In this document: positions 32,028-42,529 of the stretch, piece by piece | Layout: every line of letters starts with the position of its first letter | Position numbering within the stretch: position 1 is the first letter of the stretch | Assembly (NCBI GenBank): GCA_964035575.1 | Contig: OZ037914.1 | Span: 1,194,213-1,258,212 of the forward strand | Origin: Rhynchopus sp. YZ270_cl-10 | Taxonomy: Eukaryota > Euglenozoa > Diplonemea > Diplonemida > Diplonemidae | DNA: 64,000 nt | Reading direction: 5' to 3' | Translations under genes and position numbers: made by a program | The notes under the pieces: model-generated | Told to the model about the DNA's origin: nothing | The model's database searches: none | The model's input: the letters and a program-made list of their open reading frames with translations, nothing else

Positions 32028-32130
32028 GAAGCCAACGTCACCTACTCAGTAGGTTAGTATCAAAAAATAGGGACAGTGGAGCTTGCACAGGTGGCAGCTA
32101 CACTATTCCAACAATTTTTTCAAAAAAAAA
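32028..32130 (+). mobile_element. SINE-like repeat, diverged copy
   Basis: CAACGTCACCTACTCAGTAG, then GTGGAGCTTGCACAGGTGG, CAGCTACACTATTCC, AACAATTTTTTC and an A-tail cover both the middle and the 3' parts of the family. Confidence 0.55.
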
Positions 32131-32490
32131 AAAGAAAAAAAAAAATTAAAAAAGGGTTTGTGGTATCAGGTTCTTGATACTTCGATGCAATGGAGAGAGA
32201 AAAAATACAATTATTATGCAAACGCAGTCCACCCCCCTAGCTATTTTGTGTGCTTTTATTTGTTTCAACATTTTTTATTTGCAAGATTTTGGACAAAAAA
32301 AATTGTACACAAAGAAACCAAAGAAAAAAGAATATTTTTTTTTTTAGTGTGTGTGTTTTCGTGTTGTGTGACCGTCTGGGCCCAAAAAATTTAGAGCGTT
32401 GGGCTGTTATATTAGGTGTATGTGTGTGTTACCAATATTTTACTCTCTTCTTTTTCATCTTTTTATCTTTTTCTACTTTTTGTTTTCGTT

Positions 32491-32522
32491 AAAGATGTAT
32501 GTGCACGAGTAGCACATTCATT
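32491..32522 (+). other. GAGAG-type hairpin, copy 6
   Basis: AAAGATGTATGTGC pairs with GCACATTCATTT. The loop is ACGAGTA rather than ACGAGAG. Confidence 0.5.
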
Positions 32523-33000
32523 TTGCAATTTTGTTGTTTTCCTTCGGTGTCCAATAACCGTAGAGAAGAAAGAAATCCCATGGGGGTAAAAAATATGCAC
32601 AACTGTTGTGCCTGACTGGAGAGAGATCGGGGGTTTTTTATTTCAGGCTTATATTCTAAAAACCTGATTTTCATTTATTTATTTTTTTTGTGCTGTGCTG
32701 TGGTTTTATTGCTTTTGTATTTTTTCTTAATGATGAAACCGTTACCACGTGTGTGAGTGTCGCAAAAAGCGTTTTGTGTTTATTTTATGTGTTTTTTTTT
32801 TTGGAGAGGGAAAAAGGGAAGAGCAGCTGAAGAGAGGGGAGAGAGAGGAGAACATAATTCCATTATGATGTGTACCCCACCTTGGATTGTACACCCTTTT
32901 TTTTTTTCTTTCTTCCACCAAGTTTTCGTCCATCCTTTTTTTTTTTTTTGCTTTTGGAATATCGTTCTCTGCCACCTCTCTTTTTTTGTGGTGTTGCTTA

Positions 33001-33031
33001 GATTGTGCATGCACGGTGAGGCATGCACATC
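33001..33031 (+). other. GAGAG-type hairpin, copy 7
   Basis: GATTGTGCATGC pairs with GCATGCACATC around the loop ACGGTGAG. A T-run follows. Confidence 0.5.
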
Positions 33032-34194
33032 TTTTTCAGCTCTCATTCAGAAAATCTGATGTAAAAATTGTTTTTTTTTTTTTTTTGCATCTGTTTTTTT
33101 TTTCTGTACAGATTTTTTTTGGTTGTGCGTGTTTGAAGAGCAAAGTAGAAGTTTGCACCTTAGCATATTGCGGGATATGTTATGAACTGTGTCGCCTCGG
33201 GGGGGTGTGGGATGAGTGTGGGTATTTTTTCACGGCATTGTTGCCCTAGGGGTTTTGTGTGTTCTTTTTGTTTCTGGGATGATTGTCAAAAAAAAGGATG
33301 CTTTCCCATCTCAAGTATTCAAAAGCTGTTTTTTGATTTTTTTTTGTCTTTTTTTTCCTTGCCATGCACAGTCCCCTGCTCTGTGTGCAAACCTAATGAC
33401 AGTGATCTCTCCGTTTTCGAAAAAGACAAGCTGAGGTCCGGTGTAGACGTCCACAGAGGCGTTTGCATTTGAAACTTCCCTCTGCCCTTTTTTTTTGCAT
33501 CCCGAAAAGTGGTGGAAAAGTGGTGTAGGCGAGATCATGACAGTTGAAGTAAATGGATTGCCTTGTAGTTTCTTTTTACTTTTTCGTTTTCACTGTTGTT
33601 AGCCGATGGTTAAACCAATAAGTAAAACTACACAGGGTGCATTCATTTCCTTTATTGTCGTGCGGGTACATTCTAGGGGTAAACGCTGATTTGAATTGTC
33701 AAATATCAAGCTGAACCCTGTGTGGTGAGTAGGGGTGTATCCAATGGGGGAAAAAAGAAAACGTCTGCGGAAAAGGAATAATCTCATCAAAACAAAACGA
33801 AACCCTAGAGTGGCATACCCGCGAGAGTGACCTAGTGTTGACCTCTCTCACTCTCACTCTTTATTGCATGAACAAACTAATTAAATACAAGAACACGTGT
33901 GCTAGCCTTGCTTCCCATATGTTTATTATTCAGCCACCAAAACGTGCCATTCCTAAGATCCTTGTGCAGTGCCTATGGAACAGTTATTGGGGCGTTGATG
34001 CTTTGTGCTGTCCAATATTGTGAGGTGGTAAGCATGGGAATATCAACATCACAACGACAAAGCTCTTCCCCCAGGCAGACAACCTATTATTGCCACCACC
34101 TCGGGTGCAGAAAAAGCGACACAATTTTCAGAGACACAACAGAAACAAAAAAGGCAACCCTTCTCCCACCTACAGAAGGCTCTTTCCCTATCTT

Positions 34195-34244
34195 TCTCTT
34201 CCCTTCCCCACCACCTCCTACCTTGCACCTCCACCGCACAACAG
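34195..34244 (+). promoter_or_regulatory. Candidate splice acceptor upstream of sulfatase
   Basis: A 45-base C/T-rich tract ends CCACCGCACAACAG, 29 bases before the ATG. It is one of the clearest examples in the window. Confidence 0.5.
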
Positions 34245-34273
34245 ATTTCTATCTTCTACCTAAACAAACGATA

Positions 34274-35719
34274 ATGCGTTCTGCACTGTGCACCGCTGCA
34301 GCTGTGCTTCTGCTTGGTGTGTCTTCTTTTGCACAGGACACACGTCCGAATGTGGTGATCTTCATGCCCGACGACATGAAGTTCCTGTGGGACGAGGCAC
34401 CTGCAGCAGCAGTGGCGGCAGGTGAGACACGCAGCAGCAACGGCGGGACGCTGCCGACACCAAACATGGACCGCATCAGAGACGAGGGTGCGGTGTTCAC
34501 GCGTGCGTACACAGCAGCGCCGAAGTGCACGCCGTCGCGCTTCAGCCTGCTCACAGGACGTGACCCTGCACGCAGCGAGTTCGGCATTGCGTCGTCGATG
34601 CAGGGGGCTGAGCCTGACTGGGACGGCCGTGTCACGGTGGGTGTTCCGCAGACGAAGATGGACGGTGCGGACCTGACACGCAACCTGCCGACGGAGCTGA
34701 AGGCAGAGGGCTACGCCACGATCCACGCAGGGAAGTGGCATCTGTTTGCAGGCGGCCCCTCGGAGCAGGAGTACCTGCAGGACTACAGCAAGCTTGTGGC
34801 TGAGGTTGAGGGTGCGGGCTTCACCTCTGTCGCTGCGGCGTATGTGTCGAACATGCAGGGCGGTGGGGCGACGACGGACGGCGAGATCTCGTGGTCGCAC
34901 AACCACGAGTGGGTGGTGGCGTCTGCCCTTGAGTCTGTGGGTGAGGCGGTGGAGGCAGAGAAGCCGTTCTTCCTGTACATGACGCCGACAGGGCCGCACG
35001 GACCGGACACGGAGGAGGCGCTGTTCGAGTACTCTCCCAGGGCAACACCATCAGGCATGCTTGCGGCAGACCCTGTCACGACGATGCGTTCTCGTGCAGA
35101 CCTGTGGGCTGCGGCAGGCGAGGCGACGTTGATGGACCAGGAGAACGCAGCTGGGCACATGTGGGTGGACGACATGCTCGGTGCTCTGCTGCAGGGGCTT
35201 GAGGACCTGGAGGTGCTGGACAACACCTTTGTGGTGCTGTGCACGGACCACGGGACTGAGGCAAAGTCGAGTGTCGACGAAGGGGGTGCACGCATCATGC
35301 AGGCGGTGCGCTACCCACCGTCTGTGTCTGCGGGGCACAACGTTGTGTCTGTTGTGGCGAACCCGGACACATCGGCGACTGTGCTTGACCTTCTTGGTGT
35401 TGACGCGTCGTACTCGATGGACGGACGGTCGTGGCTGACGGAGGCGACACGTGGACGCATCCCTCGCAGAACTGTGCCGAAGTTTGTGTCGATGACAACG
35501 GACCGTGCAGTGCTTGTTGGTGACTGGAAGTACATGGACGGTGCGCTGTACAACCTGGCGTTGAACCCGCTTGAGGACGTGGACCTGTCTGGAGTGGCTG
35601 AGCACAGTGCAAAGTTGGAGGAGATGGCGCTGATGCTTGCCTGCCACGACCTCGACACGTCTGCGCTGAGTGATGCTGTGTGTTCCCCTGCTGTGATCCA
35701 AAACGACTTTAACCTGTGA
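34274..35719 (+). CDS. Secreted sulfatase (481 aa)
   Basis: Single exon. An N-terminal signal peptide of about 20 residues (ALCTAAAVLLLGVSSFAQ) is followed by the type I sulfatase fold. RPNVVIFMPDD supplies the first metal-binding Asp pair. CTPSRFSLLTGR, with Cys84, matches the C-x-P-S-R-x4-T-G-R signature in which Cys is converted to formylglycine. GKWH follows at ~156, and LCTDHGTEAKS supplies the later metal-site Asp-His. It hydrolyses sulfate esters; the substrate (aryl sulfate, sulfated glycan or choline sulfate) cannot be told from the sequence. I place the start at 34274 because the signal peptide follows it directly and the upstream frame is a pyrimidine tract. No membrane anchor is visible, so it is lumenal or secreted. 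Confidence 0.9.
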   Translation: MRSALCTAAAVLLLGVSSFAQDTRPNVVIFMPDDMKFLWDEAPAAAVAAGETRSSNGGTLPTPNMDRIRDEGAVFTRAYTAAPKCTPSRFSLLTGRDPARSEFGIASSMQGAEPDWDGRVTVGVPQTKMDGADLTRNLPTELKAEGYATIHAGKWHLFAGGPSEQEYLQDYSKLVAEVEGAGFTSVAAAYVSNMQGGGATTDGEISWSHNHEWVVASALESVGEAVEAEKPFFLYMTPTGPHGPDTEEALFEYSPRATPSGMLAADPVTTMRSRADLWAAAGEATLMDQENAAGHMWVDDMLGALLQGLEDLEVLDNTFVVLCTDHGTEAKSSVDEGGARIMQAVRYPPSVSAGHNVVSVVANPDTSATVLDLLGVDASYSMDGRSWLTEATRGRIPRRTVPKFVSMTTDRAVLVGDWKYMDGALYNLALNPLEDVDLSGVAEHSAKLEEMALMLACHDLDTSALSDAVCSPAVIQNDFNL

Positions 35720-37151
35720 AAAGCAGAATGAAGAGTAAAAAGTGTGTTGTGTGTTTTTGTGTATTTTGTGTATTTTGTAGTGAATTGCGGCACGCATTTC
35801 GATATTTTGTGCTGTTTTTTTCTTTCTTTTTTTTTTTGCTTTCTAAAATTACTTTTGCGCAACAACGTTTGTGGAGAGATGAGATGGGCTGAGAAACACA
35901 CAAGAATCCGAAGAAAAGAAAAGACAAGGTGGCTGACACTATCCTGTTTTTATGTTGTTTTTCGTTGTTTTTGTTTCTTGGTGTTGTGACTGATGTGCCA
36001 CACCTAGCTTTTGTTCCTTGGACACAAAGGCGTGAAACACGACACAAGCAAACGAACCAAAACGAACCAACAACAACAATGCCACCACTCTTTCGTTTAC
36101 CGTCACCTTCGCTTTGTTTCCCGTCACCGTCAATGGATATCGCTCTGCATGTGTGTTGTGCACGTATCGTATTGTTCTTCCTCTGTGTGCCTCGTGTTGC
36201 TGTGAAAATGCAACAAACGACCTGGCATGTATGATTGGCCGGACAATGGAACTTTTCCCGAACTTTTTTCTTTTCGTTGTCTTTTGTTTGTACACTGTCA
36301 CGAGAGTGCTTTGTATTTCAAGACACATTTTGTTTGCCCTGCTCCCATTGACAAAGGAAGCCTTGAGAGTTGTGCAGTGTTGCTTCTTCTCACCGGCGTT
36401 TTTGTGTCTGTTGGGTGCATGTTTGCCTTTTTGCATACACAACCACACAGTGTTGGGGAGTTCTCCCCCAACACTGATATTAACATCTCTTGCTTGTCCT
36501 TGAAATGTGTAGTGCATTGCACACACTTCCAACCAAAGAACCTTTTAGGTGTGTGTCTTTTCTTTGCCAGTGGGCTCTTGCCCCTGGTACTGGAGAAGAC
36601 ACCACTTTTGCTGCACAGGCGACCAAGCACGTGTGATTTGTGCTTATCTGAACATGTTTCCGATTTTATTTGTGCACGCACAGAAGTTGTTAACCCTCTT
36701 GCCTTCTCGATGCTTCGCTGCATCCAGAACGCAACGGGTACCAGAGCGACAGCACTCATTCCACATGAAGGTGTGCTGCTGCGCTTCGTGTATCGAGACC
36801 CAACCTTTTGCCTTGGCAGCTTTCCCCCGAAAGATGTTTATCTTTTAACCGTTTCCTCCCCTTTTCAGATGCATGTGTCCATGCGTGGTCATGTGTCTGC
36901 GACATTTTGTTTTATTTTCCACTTCCTTTTATTATGTAATATGCGCACTTTCTTCTACTGCCCTTGACACCACCTTGTTGGGTATGAACAACCTCTCTGT
37001 TGGGTAGCACTGTCGGTTGTGCCTGGCGCAGTAGCTTCGCACAAGACAGGGAAGCATAGGCAAAAACCCCTCCCCCAAAGTCACAAGGTGTTCTGGCATT
37101 CTAAAGGTCAAAGTCAGAGTCCGCACAGTTGTCTCTTTCTCCCCATTAAAA
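35720..37151 (+). other. Intergenic region downstream of the sulfatase
   Basis: T/G-rich sequence with a perfect 11-bp hairpin at 36448-36476 (CAGTGTTGGGG/CCCCAACACTG). A 246-codon open frame from 36227 lacks any domain and does not have the codon usage of the genes; I do not call it. Confidence 0.5.
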
Positions 37152-37984
37152 AAGAAGGATTATATTTTGTGTAACCAAATATCAGCCTTTTTGTTTTCGG
37201 CTAGCCAACTCTGCAACCGATTCAGAAATCATGAGAGATGATTTCTGCAACCGACTCACAAATCATGTGATATGATTACAATGTTATGCAAAACGTGACC
37301 ATGACATTTAAAAATTTCTCCTACGGTTTGCCTAGGTGGTAGAGACTAGTCAACCCCCCCTCCCCTCTTCCTCAAGGAAAGAAAGAAAGCCTCCCCCCTC
37401 CCATTTCGCGGTTGGGCGTCTCCCACCCCATCCTCTTCGCTTTGTTCCTCCGGTGTCTGCTGCGCGTGTTCTGGTTTGAGTTATCTGTGTGATTGGGGTT
37501 CTATTGCCGAGTCATGGCACGTGTGCTGCCTGATGGGTGTCTTCCTTATCAGACGGTTCCTAACAGTTTTTCTGACCGCAGGTGCGGTTCACGAGTGCCT
37601 TGACATGGGTGCTACGACTTCTTCTGGCTGTGACGGGTTTTTGTGTGTTGTGTGTTTCTTTGCTGTGGTGGTGCCTACACACGTGTGGCTTGTGTTTATC
37701 TTGTTAACCTCTGCAGACTGATTCTATGTGCCCTGTGTTGTGTGTCTCCAGTCTCCTCCTCTTCTATGTCGTCTTGCTTGCCTCATCTTCTCCGTAATTG
37801 TTGTGTCTGAGGTGTCTGTGGTATGTATCTCTCATCTGGTAAATAGATATGGGTACTCGAGCTCCTTCCTTTCATGAGTGCTTCATCGAGTACCTACTGT
37901 TCCCTGCCGGTGGGCTCTTCCTTGCGCGTCTGTCTGCCTGCTTAGTTCTCGAGTACCTACTCTTAGTTACGTGGTGTGTATCGG

Positions 37985-38277
37985 GTAGCGTTGGTATAAA
38001 TAATTCCCGCCGCCTATCCATAGGTGTAGCGTTGGTATAAATAAGTCCCGCCGCCTATCCATAGGTGTAGCGTTGGTATAAATAAGTCCCGCCGCCTATC
38101 CATAGGTGTAGCGTTGGTATAAATAAGTCCCGCCGCCTATCCATAGGTGTAGCGTTGGTATAAATAATTCCCGCCGCCTATCCATAGGTGTAGCGTTGGT
38201 ATAAATAAGTCCCGCCGCCTATCCATAGGTGTAGCGTTGGTATAAATAAGTCCCGCCGCCTATCCATAGGTGTAACG
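37985..38277 (+). repeat. 41-bp tandem array, each unit with TATAAATA
   Basis: Seven complete units plus a partial eighth, starting at 37985, 38026, 38067, 38108, 38149, 38190 and 38231. Each has GTTGGTATAAATAA followed by CCCGCCGCCTATCCATAG. The only variation is AATTCCC versus AAGTCCC and the last partial unit. The array sits upstream of the GC-rich part of the element and looks like a reiterated core promoter. Confidence 0.85.
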
Positions 38278-40600
38278 TTGAAGATCTGTGTGTTTCTCGG
38301 GGGCCGGTCCTTGACCATGCGCCGATGCGTTCTGTACTCTGTCCGTGTGGTCGGTCCTGCCCGTGGTACCTCTATCCTCTGTGTGTGTCGTATACCCTTT
38401 CCTACCGTGGTGATCAGGTCTGCCTGTCCCCCTTGCGGTTCTTGGTCGTCTGGGTGTGTGGTCATGAGTATGTCTTCTACCTTCAGTCCTCTTCTTCCCT
38501 TGCCTGTCTTGTTCGCCGAGTTCTTTCCTGTCTCTGTTGCATCTGTCGGGTCTGAGGTGTCTATGTGGTGTGCGATACCTTGGCTGGAACAGCGCATCTT
38601 CGTACCCACGCACGTGGAGGATCCTGCTGCGCTACCACCCGCGACCCGGCTACGGAATACGACGTCTGCCCCTGCTGTACCCAACACGCATGCGTCTGCT
38701 GCCCCGAGTGCGCCTTCCCCAAGTACGGCTCCATCTGTGCTGTGCACCCGTGCGACGAGCACCAGTGCGATGCTGTAGGTGCTGTAGTGCCGCTGGGATC
38801 TTTCTGCGTCAGCCAAGAGTGATGTATGGAGGCATCGACCGGTACGAGGCCAGGCACCTTACGCAGTGGATGTACGGACACGACGCTCAGTTGAGGCTAC
38901 GTGCCGGTGGTGTGTCTGTGTTCGGGATTATGGCCGCTTGGACTTCCGCAGTTTCCGGGTTGACGAGGCTGTGGTCGCTTGTGAGTGAGCCGGTGAGGGC
39001 ACTGCATGAACCTGATGCTGGGCAGGATCCTTCTGTGCCGTGCATCTTCTACGGGCCGTACTTGTCTGCGAAGCAGGTGGTGGTTTCAACGACGCCTCTC
39101 AGTGTGGCGATGGCAGTGATAGCCGACTATGCGTACGATGTTCCCTGTGTGTGGCTCGACGCATACCGCTACGTGAGTTCGTGTGTAATAGGATCTGCTT
39201 GATTTGTGATGGTGTCTTCAATCTATTCCTCTTCCCACTATGCCTCGTCTTGTTCGCCTCGTTCTCTCCGGTACCCCTTTGCGTCTGTCGGGTCTGAGGA
39301 GTCTAAGTGTTGTGTGATCTCTTGTGTCGTAGGTGGCTAGGCGTGTGAGGCTTGCGTCCATCTTATGATCTTTAATGACACACTGCCGCTAGTTCTTTGC
39401 ATTTCACGTTTCATTGATCTGAGCCACGCAGTGTTTTCCGAATGGTTTGTGAGTCGTGTAGTATCTTCGGATTCTTCCTCTCAGTTCGTCCGACTGACTG
39501 TTGGTGTGTGACCCTGTCCGAACCAAGAGAGTCTTGGTTATTTGAGTATTTAACTTCCACATAGTTGTTTTTCCATCTGTGCGAGTAGAACCCTCGCCGA
39601 GCCAAGAGTGTCTGGGTGGCTTGAGATTCAGAAGAATTTCTCTCTATTCGCCGAGCTGCCTGTGTGTGCTATGAACTCTGTCCAAGTCTGAGTTCTCTGG
39701 GTTCTTGTGACAGGATGCTCCTCCTTCTTGGGGGCTGTCTACCTGGTGTTGGGTGTCTATGATATGTTGCTGTTCCTGCCCCTGCCAGTTCGCCTTTCCG
39801 GTATGTCTTGCGACGCTTCGGCGTGGCTCAGTGCCGCGCCTGGACGCCAGAGCGATCCTGCTTGTGTATGGTGGCAGCACGGACATTGCGGCGATGTGGT
39901 AGGAGCCTCCGTGTTTTTGCCGCTTAGTTGAGGCTCCGTGCCGATGTCGTGTCTGTGTGTGGGATTGCGAGGCGCCGCTTAGTCTTCCGTACTTTCCGGT
40001 CTGACAACGGCAATGAGGTTGTGGTCGCTTGTGGGCGGGCCGGTGAAGGCACTTCATGAACCTGACGCTGGGCAAGGTTCCTTCTATGCCGATCGCCTTC
40101 TGCGTGACGAACAAGAAGTCTGCTAGCAGAGGATTCGTGGTTCAACGATGCTTCTCAGTGTGCGCGACGGCGGTGGTAGCCTCCTGTGAGTGTGTGTTTT
40201 TATGCGTATGGCACGATACAGACCTGCTGCGTGAGTCCGTGTGCGACACGCTGGATACCTATGTTACGGACGCCGCGGACCCTTGCCGTGCGGATTTCTC
40301 CCTCGTATACCGCTGCTTCTTCTGACTCCCTGACATCATTGCTCCGTCGTTCTCGTCCTTCCGATGAACTCCTCACCTGCGTTGGGATATGAAAGCCAGA
40401 GATCTGCGTTGGGGATTTCATTATCTCTGAAGCTTTCTGGATTTCTCAAATTATCGTAGCGGTTCAGATCTCGAAATTTCATCTGAAAGAATTTCAGTGA
40501 CGAGATCAAAACACGCACGATTTTTCCCATCGCAGTTGAGCGATTCGGTAAGCTCAATCAAGCAAACAAAAGGTTAAAGAGGTAGGCGTTACGAAAACAA

Positions 40601-40770
40601 AAGAAGGATTATATTTTGTGTAACCAAATATCAGCCTTTTTGTTTTCGGCTAGCCAACTCTGCAACCGATTCAGAAATCATGAGAGATGATTTCTGCAAC
40701 CGACTCACAAATCATGTGATATGATTACAATGTTATGCAAAACGTGACCATGACATTTAAAAATTTCTCC
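40601..40770 (+). repeat. Terminal repeat A, second copy
   Basis: Appears identical to 37152-37321. It contains an internal near-duplication, GCAACCGATTCAGAAATCAT and GCAACCGACTCACAAATCAT. It begins inside the last two bases of repeat B1. Confidence 0.85.
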
Positions 40771-42186
40771 CGCCCACCCACACCTGAGTAACTCTCTACG
40801 GTATCATGGTTCACGTTTCTCTTCGCTGCACTCTCGTGGTGCAGATACGCCTGCGTTGCCTTCGTTGACGGGCACATCCTTCCCGGGTAATTTCGTGGTG
40901 TCTGCCCTCTCCTTATCTGCCATCACGGTACCGCACATTCCCTCCCGCACTTCGGAGTGGTCTTCGCGTGGATCCTCCCATTCCTCGGCTGACCTAGCTA
41001 GTGAACGCGCGTGATATACTTTGTCGACTACGCTTGCTTCCATGGAGAAGTCTTCCTCTTCACCTGGCCTACACTGACTAGCTGACCTGCTGGATGGGCG
41101 CCAGACTGTCTGGATGGAGACCTCCGTTTGGCCCCGTAGAGGTAGTTCACACTGGGCGTATTCATGGTGACGATGTACACCGCGTTGTCCATCCTCGTTT
41201 ACGGCTGGTCGTCATCGCGAGGAGCTGAAGGTGCACACCGCAGTTTTCGCTACGATTGGCTGCCCTGCGGGTGTCTTCAGCGCGGAGCGTCTCAAAGAGA
41301 AGCGGATCCGTGTGCACGATTCTACATGTCGCTGAAGGTGTAGGACGCTGCTGCTGCTGTAGAGATGGCGCGTTCATCTAGGGTGCATGGATAAGAGACC
41401 GGCACTTTTTCCGCCGTAGCTTGGGAATGTGTGGCGGTCGGTTGTAGGGATTTGTGCTGTACATCGCTGCCACCACTGAGCGGGCCGTCCTTATCACGAT
41501 CTACCAGGAAGTGCGCTGCATCGAGGCTATGTGTACTAGCTGCTTACTGACGGTAGGCTTGCGCTCCTCCCCGAGATGCGTCACTTCAAGTTTGCGGATC
41601 GACCACATCTACGACGTGCACGGGCAATGTATCCCCAGAGGGTTTAGATAGGCATTGTCTGCGATCTTGGATAAACGGTATGGCGAAGAGGCGCAGGGTT
41701 GTGGCTGCTTCTTTGGAAAGAGGCTCACCAATACGTGAAAGGACTACGGTGAGCTGTCGCATGCGTCGTATTTACTTGCCTTTGGACAGGTCTCATAGAA
41801 AACGAACAACTCTCTGTCTATATCACGTCTTGAGAGGTTCGCAGACGCTGGCATGTACGAACCCTTGAACAGGATTGCGGCCCTGGCTGAGTTTGCCATG
41901 ACCACAGTAGTTCCTTGAAGTGCCGCAAGTTTATATTGGTCACGTGGCTATCGAAATCCATCTCTTCACGGCTCCAGGTTCGCTATGTACTGTCGGACGT
42001 CTTCCTGCTCCGGAGCAGTGAAGAGTCCTCTGCAGGACATTCTCACGGAGGTCCCCCCCCCAACTGCGCTCATACGGATTAGGGCCGGCGGGACACGCTG
42101 TTCGATGTGTCAAGGTTCTCTAGATTCAAACATTTCATGGATAACCAGCTTCATTACCTTATATGATTATGTTTTCGCGCCCACCC

Positions 42187-42379
42187 TGGGGATTTCATTA
42201 TCTCTGAAGCTTTCTGGATTTCTCAAATTATCGTAGCGGTTCAGATCTCGAAATTTCATCTGAAAGAATTTCAGTGACGAGATCAAAACACGCACGATTT
42301 TTCCCATCGCAGTTGAGCGATTCGGTAAGCTCAATCAAGCAAACAAAAGGTTAAAGAGGTAGGCGTTACGAAAACAAAA
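42187..42379 (+). repeat. Terminal repeat B, second copy
   Basis: Appears identical to 40410-40602. It ends ACGAAAACAAAA. The complement of this end, TTTTGTTTTCG, also occurs inside repeat A, so the two ends may share a short inverted motif. Confidence 0.85.
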
Positions 42380-42419
42380 ACGGATTTTTTTTTTACTTCT
42401 TACCACAAGCCTACTACCC

Positions 42420-42449
42420 GACCACCACCCCCCACCTTCCCACCCCCAG
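42420..42449 (+). promoter_or_regulatory. Candidate splice acceptor upstream of kinase
   Basis: CCACCTTCCCACCCCCAG ends a C-rich tract 80 bases before the ATG, immediately after repeat B2. Confidence 0.4.
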
Positions 42450-42529
42450 GAAGACAAGGCAAGGTCGGTGTGCCCAGGCTCGCTCCCGGGCGTACACGGA
42501 CACCACCTCACCTACGTCTTAGGCACCTA

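Larger units (their letters stand above)
31730..34200 (+). other. 2.5-kb AT-rich intergenic region
   Basis: Mostly T-rich sequence with several A-runs. It contains a SINE-like copy (32028-32130) and two GAGAG-type hairpins (32491-32522, 33001-33031). Open frames here are pyrimidine tracts without domains. No gene is supported. Confidence 0.55.
37152..42379. mobile_element. Unclassified repetitive element with A1...B1A2...B2 termini
   Basis: Two terminal sequences, A (170 bp) and B (193 bp), each occur twice as direct repeats that look identical by eye: A1 37152-37321, B1 40410-40602, A2 40601-40770 and B2 42187-42379. B1 and A2 are directly abutted. This order is either two head-to-tail units (3.45 and 1.78 kb) or the split-direct-repeat layout of Ngaro/VIPER-type tyrosine-recombinase retroelements. 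The interior has GC-rich, protein-like patches (about 38565-39190) and degenerate internal repeats (38888-39185 resembles 39927-40220; CTGTCGGGTCTGAGG near 38546 and 39285, with a weaker match near 37807). I recognised no enzyme, and no intact coding region is evident. Matching termini suggest recent activity or duplication; the interior looks old. Confidence 0.55.

Noticed and set aside
36227-36967. 246-codon open frame on the + strand after the sulfatase
   Set aside because: It is Phe/Leu/Cys-rich, lacks any domain, does not show the G/C-ending codons of the neighbouring genes, and lies in T-rich 3' flank where stops are rare by composition.
38178-38816. 212-codon - strand frame in the A/B element
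   Set aside because: It overlaps the 41-bp tandem array and an equally open + strand frame; no recognised domain favours either strand.
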